Shown here piece after piece: positions 56,957-64,000 of a stretch of DNA of 64,000 nt. Where the stretch lies: NCBI GenBank assembly GCA_017893485.1, contig JACEHZ010000592.1:248001-312000 (forward strand). Direction: 5' to 3'. Source of the stretch: Hemerocallis citrina. Its lineage: Eukaryota > Streptophyta > Magnoliopsida > Asparagales > Asphodelaceae. Under the pieces are notes generated by a model. The model was not told where the DNA came from. It did no database searches and saw nothing but the letters and a program-made list of their open reading frames with translations. The translations under genes and the position numbers were made by a program. Position 1 is the stretch's first letter, and the number at the start of each line of letters is the position of its first letter.

Positions 56957-57799
56957 AACCGAACTGTTTATTTTGGTTTTGAGTTTGGATTTGATTTTGA
57001 CAAATGAAAGTTAAATAAGTTGAATACGAGATTTTATGATTATTAAGATTTGATTGAGTTTTATTGTGGAATGCACACAAGGTTATGAAAGATGAAATTG
57101 ACAAAGAAATCAAATTGAAATCGTTCTCATGTTATGAGATTATAAAAGAAATGTTTTGAGAAAGAGTTTGTGAACAAAAGAAATGGAAATGTTATTTGAG
57201 ATTAATTATGAAATATTGTTGATCTCTAGAAAGAGATAGTTGTTGGAATCTAGAGGCTAGGCGAGACCCTAGTGACCGGCAGTATTATTTATGATTTCGA
57301 GAGCTAACCGTTGAGGGTTTAATGTCTCTCGAGAAGTAGCCAGGTTGGCTGACTGTCTCTATTGTTTGAATTAAGTCCGGTAGAGTCAGCTAGCTTTAGG
57401 TTGTGATGATTTTCTTTTAAAACAAATCTTGTAAGGCTGTGATGGAAGTAAGAGAAAAACACAAGTATGAGGGCTATTGGGTGGGTGTTGTGAGGGTATG
57501 CACAGGCTGTCTTCACGATGCATCGTGACATGACGTGGATACTACTCCAGAGTACCATTCCGGTAGTAATGCTTGTGGGATGTTGGGTGACTGCAAGAGG
57601 ATCGTGTGCCATGAAGTGAGGCTGAATTACCACAGGATGTCTGCATGATGAGTCATGTCAGCGATGGGATTCCCCTCCAGGTTTTCTGTACACGTGCTTG
57701 TAATCGTAGAACATCTTGTTGGATCCTGTAGGCGAGACAACAAACACTAGAGGGGGGGTGAATAGTGTTAATAAAAAACTGTGAAAATTTTCTTCGGTG

Positions 57800-57961
57800 C
57801 AGTCGACTTGGTTGTGAACCAGTCGATTGATATGACCAAATTAAAGAAAATACAACAACTCTGTACAGTCGACTTATAGATGAGACAGGCGACTGAAGAC
57901 ACAGTGAAATTACAACTTCTACAAGACTGACCAGTCGACTGATAGTGCAAGGAGTCGACTG
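57800..57961. repeat. Three pairs of CAGTCGACTG-like palindromes in the SIRE LTR (U5 side)
   Basis: Word starts are 57800/57820, 57866/57886 and 57932/57952. Within each pair the spacing is 20 bp and pairs are exactly 66 bp apart. Several copies have one change (CAGTCGACTT, CAGTCGATTG, CAGGCGACTG, GAGTCGACTG). Confidence 0.9.
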
Positions 57962-58516
57962 TCCAGACAAGTTTTACAGAACTTAAGTAAACAAAAGTAA
58001 TTGCAAGATCAAGACAACCAATCACAGAGTACACAAGATATATCCTGGTTCGGTCCTTCCGACCTACATCCAGTCCCCAAGCATCCCACTTGAGATTTCC
58101 ACTATTCTTGAAAAATAAGTTTACAAGAATACCCTACGGCGTTAAGACAACAACCTTGTCTAACCCGTAGACCTTTCTCTCAACCAGAGAAAGCAGACCC
58201 ACTCTACTACCGAGAGTGAACGACCGACTTTACAACCTAGAGTCTAAACCACTCTCCAACCGAGAGCAAAAAGAAACAAGAAAAACTTTACAGTCAACCT
58301 ATGGCCTTGTTGGTGTATTGTGTTGTTGCACGTGGCTAAAACAAGGTCGATTTCTATACCCAGTCCAGAACGAAATCGTTGTTATACTGGACCGAGTGTA
58401 GAGAACCAGAGAATTTGAACTAGAAAGCTTTTTCTCAATTTTACACTTAGAATTTCTCAAAGAGTGCTCGGAATCTTAAAAGTATGTTGTAAGATCTTTT
58501 CAGTGAGATCTGAACT

Positions 58517-58524
58517 CTATTTAT
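58517..58524 (-). promoter_or_regulatory. TATA box of the SIRE LTR
   Basis: The minus strand reads CTCTATAAATAGAG, a strong TATA box about 380 bp into the LTR. Transcription would start near 58490 and run leftward out of the element from this 3' copy. Confidence 0.6.
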
Positions 58525-58642
58525 AGAGTTAGATCTCCTGGACATTGGGAGACAGTTATTCCAACTGTCAACCAACGGATCTTAGAGCTTTTGATTTTGA
58601 AAATTCGATTTTGAAAACAGAAAACGGTCAAAAGCACTCGAA

Positions 58643-58740
58643 CAGTCGACTGGGTTGCCATATGAGTCGACTGGTCAGAGTTTGAATAAATTTAAACAGT
58701 TTTGTACTGTCAGTCGACTGCCAGAGGTATCAGTCGACTG
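58643..58740. repeat. Two pairs of CAGTCGACTG palindromes in the SIRE LTR (U3 side)
   Basis: Starts 58643/58664 and 58711/58731; the pairs are 68 bp apart and the words within pairs 20-21 bp apart. They lie upstream of the TATA box for minus-strand transcription. Confidence 0.9.
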
Positions 58741-58903
58741 GTACTCAACAGTTAAATTACTTCAAACTGTTTTGACTCTTTTGTTGTTTTTGAAAAACAC
58801 ACATTTATGAAATAGTGAGTGTATGTGTACAACCTGCACTTTTAGCTGTATAGCATAGACACATGTTGCAGTGTGTTGTGATCATCAAAATCAAGAATCA
58901 ACA

Positions 58904-58920
58904 TTCTCCCCCTTTTTGAT
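58904..58920 (-). other. Polypurine tract of the SIRE element
   Basis: The minus strand reads ATCAAAAAGGGGGAGAA immediately before the LTR, as in SIRE-lineage elements. Confidence 0.85.
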
Positions 58921-59370
58921 GATGACAACACAATAGCTGATAATAACAGATAATACACAAGCATAGTAATGATATGCTCTCCCTATTAAAAACACATTAT
59001 GCATATGAAAAAGAATGCATCATAAAGTATGTATCAGCCGACTTAACAATATATCAGCCGACTTAACAATATATATAGTAGAATCACAATCACAAATGCA
59101 GTAACATAAGAATCACAGATGCAGCAGTTGACTGATATGCTTGTAGCCAGTCGACTGACCAGAGAAATTTTTCAATACACAGAAATCAAACACAGTAAAC
59201 ACATACAAAAGAGGATATCTCTCCCCCTTTGTCATCAACAAAAAGCACAGAATAAACAGTCTTTTACATTAAAGATCATAGAAATAAACTAAGAAATGTC
59301 TCATACAGAAATAAGTTCATAAAGACAAAATAAAATAAAAAAGTACATAATAGTGAAAAATAAGAAATCT
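58921..59370 (-). other. Non-coding spacer of SIRE before the 3' LTR
   Basis: No frame is supported. One palindrome pair (CAGTTGACTG at 59125, CAGTCGACTG at 59148) lies here, and CTCTCCCCCTTTGTCATC near 59220 looks like a second, diverged polypurine tract on the minus strand. Confidence 0.5.
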
Positions 59371-60437
59371 TCAATTGTCCTCGTCTGAATCTTCATCAGC
59401 AGCATGAGAAGGAGGAGGAAATTGGGAAGTGAAAAGATCGGTGAGATGATCAATTTTGGAATCAAGGGTGTGAATCTGAGAATCAACAGTCTCTGAATGT
59501 TTCATAAGATAATTTACACATTCATAGAGAGTGGCTGGATCCTCATAGTTAGCTTGAGGAAGGGAGGAACTAGAAGAGGCAGAAGGTCTAGAAGGTCTAG
59601 CAGTAGAACCCAAAGGAACTTGAGATAGTGGAGGAGACCTAGGGGGTTGTGCTAGGAGGAGGATCAAGAAGCTTCATACGTGCTAAACTAGCACGATCGA
59701 AGCAGTCATAATGCTTAACGACATTGGTCTCGGAGACGAGATCAATACCATAAGCAGTAAAGACTCTAGTGAGAAGACCTCCAAAAGGTAGAAAATGAAC
59801 ATGATGTTGTTGGAGCTTAGAAAAATGACACGACCCCAATTTATAGCTATTTTACCAAAGATGGCATAAACAGCTTGTTGCAATTCTAGTGAATATTGAT
59901 CATAACTTCCTCTTTTGGGAAGAATGTTATAAGCTAATATTCATGCAACTAGTTTTGCAACAGGTTTATATTTTTGCTTGTCATTGGGGGTCCTTGATTA
60001 GGTAAAAACATATTAGATAAGATAGAAAAGTCATCAAGGACTATGTCACCTAAGTCAAGTCCTTCGTTATCAATACCCATTACTTGATTGATTCTCTCGG
60101 GTGTGAGACATATCTGGGTATTTTTAACGGAAGAACGAATCACAATATTTCCATCTCTTAATTGGACAACTCTCATATTTGTATAAAAGAGATAGATTAA
60201 TTGTGGATAATAATCTGGTTGGTTAGCAAGAGAAAGATATTCATAAAGGCTACAATTTTGGAATAGGGGTACTAGATTAAACCTATCCAAATTATTAAAG
60301 TTAACAAACCGACCCGGGAAAATGATAATGCTACACATCAATTGCCAACGTTCTAGAAGATCCGGTTTCAACAAGTATTGAGAGTAATCTTGAGAAGAGC
60401 TACCCTCATGAGATCTCTTAGATCGTTTAGGAGCCAT
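59371..60437 (-). pseudogene. Extra frame downstream of SIRE pol (putative plant transposon protein / env-like position), broken
   Basis: Starts at ATG 60437 with a short basic N-terminus (MAPKRSKRSHEG). The first 162 codons (to 59949) carry YLSLANQPDYYPQLIYLFYT and a TPERINQVMGI motif, resembling the plant 'putative plant transposon protein' family (Transposase_32 as I recall). Homologous sequence continues in other frames (59883-59683, 59839-59639, 59667-59371) with FGGLLTRVF and a Ser/Pro-rich then acidic tail. At least two frameshifts break it. Its place between pol and the 3' LTR is that of the frame described as envelope-like in SIRE elements. I see no clear signal peptide or transmembrane segment, so an envelope role is not supported here. 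Confidence 0.6.
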
Positions 60438-60940
60438 AAAGAGAAATGCAAGAGATGAGATTATACCAACAGGGAAGACAGCAATATTAGAGATGAGGAT
60501 CAGCGGCTGCAGAAGATGCGGCAGTCGACTCTTCGGAACTGATCTTCTTCTCAGATTAGGGTTTGAAGATTTGGGAAAAACTGAGATTGGTAAAAGTGAA
60601 GAAAGAGGGTGGTGAAAAGGGGTTTTTAACCGAGAATAGAGGGCTGAGATTGAGGGAATAGAAATCGACAGCTGAGATAAGAGGTCACGGGTGAAAAAGT
60701 GAAGAGATGTTTATCTCAAAAGCTGCGATGAATAGTCGCTGAAGACATTTGAACTCGCGACAGTCGACTGGTAGGGTATATCAGTCGACTTAGTCGAGAA
60801 GAGACTAAATTTTATATGTCTGCTGAGCAGTCGACTGTCATCAGGACCAGGCGACTGGTCAGAGAACTAAAATAGATATGTTTTAAAGTACAGTACAGTC
60901 GACTTACTCAAGAACACAGTCGACTTAACAGAAACAATTT
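60438..60940 (-). other. Spacer between SIRE pol and the extra frame, with palindrome pairs
   Basis: CAGTCGACTG-like words start at 60522 (single), 60761/60782, 60828/60848 and 60896/60917. The last three pairs are 67-68 bp apart. No open frame is supported. Confidence 0.8.
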
Positions 60941-63900
60941 TCAACAAATATCAATAAAATCACATATTCCTAGTTCTCTTCTTAAGTTAATGAAAGTTTC
61001 TTCTTTAAGGGGTTTGGTAAATATGTCTGCTACTTGTTTATCAGTAGAGATAAAGTCTAAAGATATATCTCCTTTTAAAACACGAGCACGTAGAAAATGA
61101 TGTCGAATATCAATATGTTTCGTACGTGAATGTTGAATCAGATTTTTCGATAAATTAATTGCACTGGTATTATCACACATAATTGAAGGTTTTTCACATG
61201 AAATACCATAATCTAATAAAGTTTGTTTCATCCACAAGATTTGTGCACATGCCAAACTTGCAGCGATATACTCAGCTTCTATGGTTGATAGGGATACAGA
61301 ATTTTGCTTTTTACTGCACCAAGAGACTAGGGAATGTCCCAAAAAATGACATGTACCACTAATGCTCTTGCGATCAGTTTTGCTTCCAGCAAAATCAGCA
61401 TCGCTATATGACAGAAGTTGAAAATTATCGGTGCGTGGATGAAATAAACCATATTCAGATGTGCCTTTAATATATCTTAAAATTCGTTTCACTGCTTTTA
61501 AATGAGACTCTTTAGGGCTAGATTGATATCTAGCACACAAACATACGCTGAACATAATATCTGGTCTACTTGTGGTAATATATAAAAGTGAACCAATCAT
61601 ACCTCGATAGAGTTTTTGGTCAACACTCTTACCTAATATATCTTTGTCAAGAGTAGTAGTAGTAGCCATAGGTGTGGATTTACTACTAGTACTATCCATG
61701 TTAAAACGTTTGAGTAATTCCTTTGCATATTTTCCTTGATTGATAAATATGCCACTTGAGGACTGCTTAATTTGAAGTCCAAGGAAATAATTGAGTTCAC
61801 CCATGTGACTCATCTCAAATTCGTTTTTCATGGTATTAGCAAACTCTTGACATAAATTATTATTAGTAGAACCAAAAATTATATCATCAACATATATTTG
61901 TATAATTAAGATATCATTCTTAACTCTTTTGATAAACAAAGTAGTGTCTACTTTACCTATTTCAAATCCTGTTTCTAAAAGAAAAGTTTTCAAACGATCA
62001 TACCAAGCACGAGGTGCTTGTTTAAGACCGTATAAAGCCTTTTTCAATTTGTAAACATGATCTGGAAATTGTTCATGTTCAAAACCTGGTGGTTGTTTAA
62101 CATAAACATTTTCTTTAATAAACCCATTAAGGAAAGCACTTTTAATATCCATTTGATAAAGTATAAAATTCATGAAACAAGCAAAAGATAATAAAATACG
62201 AATAGATTCTAGTCTAGCAACAGGAGCATATGTTTCATCAAAATCTATACCTTCTTCTTGATTATACCCTTGAGCAACTAATCTAGCCTTGTTCCTTACA
62301 ACTTGTCCTGATTCATCTAACTTATTTTTAAATACCCATTTGGTACCAATAATAGTCTGATCAGGAGGTCGAGGAACTAAATCCCATACATCATTCCTTA
62401 TAAATTGGTTTAGTTCATCTTGCATGGCATTCATCCAATATTCATTCTCACAAGCTTCTTGTATATTTTTCGGTTCAAAATCCGACAAAAATGCTGCATG
62501 AGAAATCATATTAACATGTGAACGTGTCTGAATACTATGGAAGATGTCACCAATTATTAAGTCATGAGGATGATCTTTAACTTCAACAAATGATTTTGGT
62601 AAAGTTGAAGATATCATAATAGGATCAGTCGACTTGACAGGTTCTTCAGTCGACTGCTTCACTTCAGTCGACTGGAAGTCCTTATTAGTCGACTTATCAG
62701 TCAGATTAGTTTGTTCTAAAGATTTAATCACATTATCTAAAGGTGATGAATCAATTTCATCATCTTTATTTAAAGTTGATGAAGGTAAAGATTCATCGAA
62801 TGTAACATGCATTGACTCTTCAATAGTCATTGTAGACTTATTGAAAATTCTATATGCTTTACTCCTATTTGAGTATCCTAAAAAGATACCCTCATTAGAT
62901 CTAGGATCAAATTTGTCTAAATTATCTTTTGTGTTTAGAATAAAACACTTACAACCAAATGTCTTAAAGTAAGAGACATTAGGAATTTTGTTATAAAACA
63001 ACTCATAACAAGTCTTCTTTAGCTTAGGTCTTATAAGAATCCTATTTAAAACATAACAGGCTGTAGCAACAGCTTCAGCCCAAAAGTGCTTTGGTAAATT
63101 GCTTTCAACAAGTATAGTACGTGCGCATTCTTGCAAAGTCCTATTCTTCCTTTCAACCACTCCATTTTGTGGTGAAGCTCTAGGAAATGCAATTGAATGT
63201 GTTATACCATTCTTGTTACAATATTCTGTAAATATTTCATTCTCAAATTCTCCACCATGATCACTTCTAATAGTGACTATGGTTAGAGATCTTTGATTTT
63301 GAATACGTTTACAAAAATGTTCAAATTCATCAAAAGCATCATTTTTATGTTTTAAAAAGAATGTCCAAGTGAATCTTAAAAAATCATATACTAAAACAAA
63401 TACATATCTATTTTTATTTAAAGAAGCAACTCTAGTAGGGCCAAATAAATCCATATGAATTAATTCGAGCGACCTACTAGTAGAAATTACTTCTTTTGTT
63501 TTAAAAGTGAATTTGATTTGTTTTCCTAGTTGACATGCATCACATAACTTATCCTTTTTAAAGGATAGTTTTGGCAGTCCTTTAACTAGGTTATATTTAG
63601 ATAATTTTGAGAGATTCTTCATGTTCACATGTCCAAATCTTCTATGCCATAGCCAAGATTCATTGTTAGAGGCTATTAAACAAAAATCATTTGAAAATTC
63701 AATTGCATTCAAACACAATTCATAAATATTATTTTTACGAAAACCTTGAAAAATAACATTTTGCATAGTAGAGTCATAAATCAAGCATGCATCTTTTTCA
63801 AATACTATTTTATACCCTTTATCACATAATTGACTAATGCTTAAAAGATTATGCTTTAAACCACTAACTAATAATACATTTTCTATGGTAGGGTTAGAGG

Positions 63901-64000
63901 TTTTACCGACCATGCCAATACCTATGACTTTGCCATTGTTGTTATCTCCAAAGGTGACAGTTCCTCCATCTATGCTTTGGATGGTGGATAGAAGATTGGC
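60941..64000 (-). CDS. pol: SIRE-type copia pol: integrase, reverse transcriptase, RNase H (N-terminus outside the window)
   Basis: The frame is open from the window edge to TAA-type stop at 60941; the first ATG is at 63913, but 29 in-frame codons precede it, so this is an internal fragment. Numbering from that ATG, there is a pre-integrase zinc region (WLWHRRFGH near 88, CDACQLGKQ near 123) and an integrase core with Asp155, Asp218 and Glu254 (D-D35E). Next is a linker containing Gln-Ser-Thr-Glu repeats encoded by CAGTCGACTG words (62626-62695). Reverse transcriptase has YVDD at 674-677 (also [14 protein letters not shown]), and RNase H has SDADFAG and STIEAEYIA. All catalytic residues visible are intact. 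Gag and protease must lie to the right. The enzyme set copies and integrates the element. Confidence 0.9.
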   Translation of the reverse strand, partial: ANLLSTIQSIDGGTVTFGDNNNGKVIGIGMVGKTSNPTIENVLLVSGLKHNLLSISQLCDKGYKIVFEKDACLIYDSTMQNVIFQGFRKNNIYELCLNAIEFSNDFCLIASNNESWLWHRRFGHVNMKNLSKLSKYNLVKGLPKLSFKKDKLCDACQLGKQIKFTFKTKEVISTSRSLELIHMDLFGPTRVASLNKNRYVFVLVYDFLRFTWTFFLKHKNDAFDEFEHFCKRIQNQRSLTIVTIRSDHGGEFENEIFTEYCNKNGITHSIAFPRASPQNGVVERKNRTLQECARTILVESNLPKHFWAEAVATACYVLNRILIRPKLKKTCYELFYNKIPNVSYFKTFGCKCFILNTKDNLDKFDPRSNEGIFLGYSNRSKAYRIFNKSTMTIEESMHVTFDESLPSSTLNKDDEIDSSPLDNVIKSLEQTNLTDKSTNKDFQSTEVKQSTEEPVKSTDPIMISSTLPKSFVEVKDHPHDLIIGDIFHSIQTRSHVNMISHAAFLSDFEPKNIQEACENEYWMNAMQDELNQFIRNDVWDLVPRPPDQTIIGTKWVFKNKLDESGQVVRNKARLVAQGYNQEEGIDFDETYAPVARLESIRILLSFACFMNFILYQMDIKSAFLNGFIKENVYVKQPPGFEHEQFPDHVYKLKKALYGLKQAPRAWYDRLKTFLLETGFEIGKVDTTLFIKRVKNDILIIQIYVDDIIFGSTNNNLCQEFANTMKNEFEMSHMGELNYFLGLQIKQSSSGIFINQGKYAKELLKRFNMDSTSSKSTPMATTTTLDKDILGKSVDQKLYRGMIGSLLYITTSRPDIMFSVCLCARYQSSPKESHLKAVKRILRYIKGTSEYGLFHPRTDNFQLLSYSDADFAGSKTDRKSISGTCHFLGHSLVSWCSKKQNSVSLSTIEAEYIAASLACAQILWMKQTLLDYGISCEKPSIMCDNTSAINLSKNLIQHSRTKHIDIRHHFLRARVLKGDISLDFISTDKQVADIFTKPLKEETFINLRRELGICDFIDIC
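62626..62695. repeat. Four CAGTCGACTG-like words inside the SIRE pol frame
   Basis: Starts 62626, 62647, 62665 and 62686, spaced 21, 18 and 21 bp, all multiples of three. They therefore encode the repeated Ser-Thr or Gln-Ser-Thr-Glu in the linker between integrase and reverse transcriptase. Sequence between the words is unrelated to the LTR copies. Confidence 0.85.

Larger units (their letters stand above)
54862..57716 (+). mobile_element. LTR of family D (long-LTR Ty3/gypsy), left part, split by SIRE
   Basis: Starts TGTAACACCCCGC within the A2 3' LTR. It carries seven CACGTG boxes, a TATA box, an ordered set of CAGTCGACTG palindromes, and near 57240-57410 a part with AAGTCCGGTAGAGTCAG that resembles family C near 4225. 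No protein frame is supported. It is interrupted at 57716 by the SIRE element, so its end, and whether it is a solo LTR, cannot be seen. Confidence 0.75.
57717..58903 (-). repeat. 3' LTR of the SIRE element
   Basis: 1187 bp. The minus strand begins TGTTGATTCTTG after the polypurine tract and ends CAGGATCCAACA. It carries ten CAGTCGACTG-like words in five pairs, a G-run (57754-57760) and a TATA box. Small frames inside are not genes. Confidence 0.85.
57717..64000 (-). mobile_element. SIRE-type Ty1/copia element, 3' portion (5' part outside the window)
   Basis: On the minus strand the window shows pol (64000-60941), a spacer, a broken extra frame (60437-59371), a spacer, a polypurine tract (58920-58904) and the 3' LTR (58903-57717). 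An extra frame between pol and the 3' LTR, and a polypurine tract reading AAAAAGGGGGAGAA, are traits of the SIRE/Maximus lineage. Pol is open, so the insertion is fairly young. It sits in LTR D. Confidence 0.85.

Noticed and set aside
57319..58034. Three minus-strand frames of 88-105 codons
   Set aside because: They span the D/SIRE junction and LTR sequence; no domain and no conservation expected.

Overview
The window looks like nuclear DNA of a flowering plant with a large, repeat-packed genome. It is probably a eudicot, but I cannot name the species. I find no host gene that I can support. Almost every base belongs to LTR retrotransposons, many nested inside one another, with smaller Helitron, hAT-like, LINE, TRIM and inverted-repeat elements. 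Where I could check, insertions carry target-site duplications (TSDs), so the nesting order can be read directly.

Left part (1-28.1 kb): one long LTR of a Tekay-type Ty3/gypsy chromovirus (here 'family A', copy A1) runs from before base 1 to 27616 and is followed by an initiator-Met primer-binding site. It is split by three insertions: a 5.0-kb solo LTR (family C, 294-5293, itself carrying a Helitron and a long foldback), a 4.5-kb solo LTR (B1, 6151-10630), and a complete 14.6-kb Tat/Retand-type Ty3/gypsy element (12352-26959, minus strand). The last has apparently identical 661-bp LTRs, TSD ATACT and an unbroken 1920-codon gag-pol. Between gag-pol and the 3' LTR it carries a 59-bp hairpin-forming tandem array, a spliced-looking gene on the opposite strand with its own TATA box and poly(A) signal, and a 210-bp higher-order palindromic array.

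Middle part (28.1-40.8 kb): a decayed Ty1/copia element on + (28141-32489, with an hAT-like MITE inside), a second hAT-like MITE, a Helitron, a terminal-inverted-repeat element containing a 5'-truncated LINE, and a decayed copia element on - that is split by a 2.9-kb solo LTR of family A (A3).

Right part (40.8-64 kb): a second family A element (A2) with gag/protease deleted and a broken pol. Its 3' LTR received a 1.17-kb TRIM, a 5.2-kb solo LTR (B2) and another long LTR (family D). D was in turn entered by a SIRE-type copia element (57717 to beyond 64000, minus strand) with an open pol frame.

The most striking signal is a 10-bp palindrome, CAGTCGACTG. It recurs as pairs about 20-23 bp apart, with pairs often about 66 bp apart, in two unrelated elements: the family D LTR and the SIRE element. 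In SIRE it lies in the LTR, in the non-coding spacers and inside the pol reading frame. Also notable are the opposite-strand gene of the Tat element, a cluster of seven CACGTG boxes upstream of the D LTR TATA box, a TRIM whose two LTRs differ by exclusive indels, and a 5' initiator-tRNA-Met fragment beside a truncated copia LTR.
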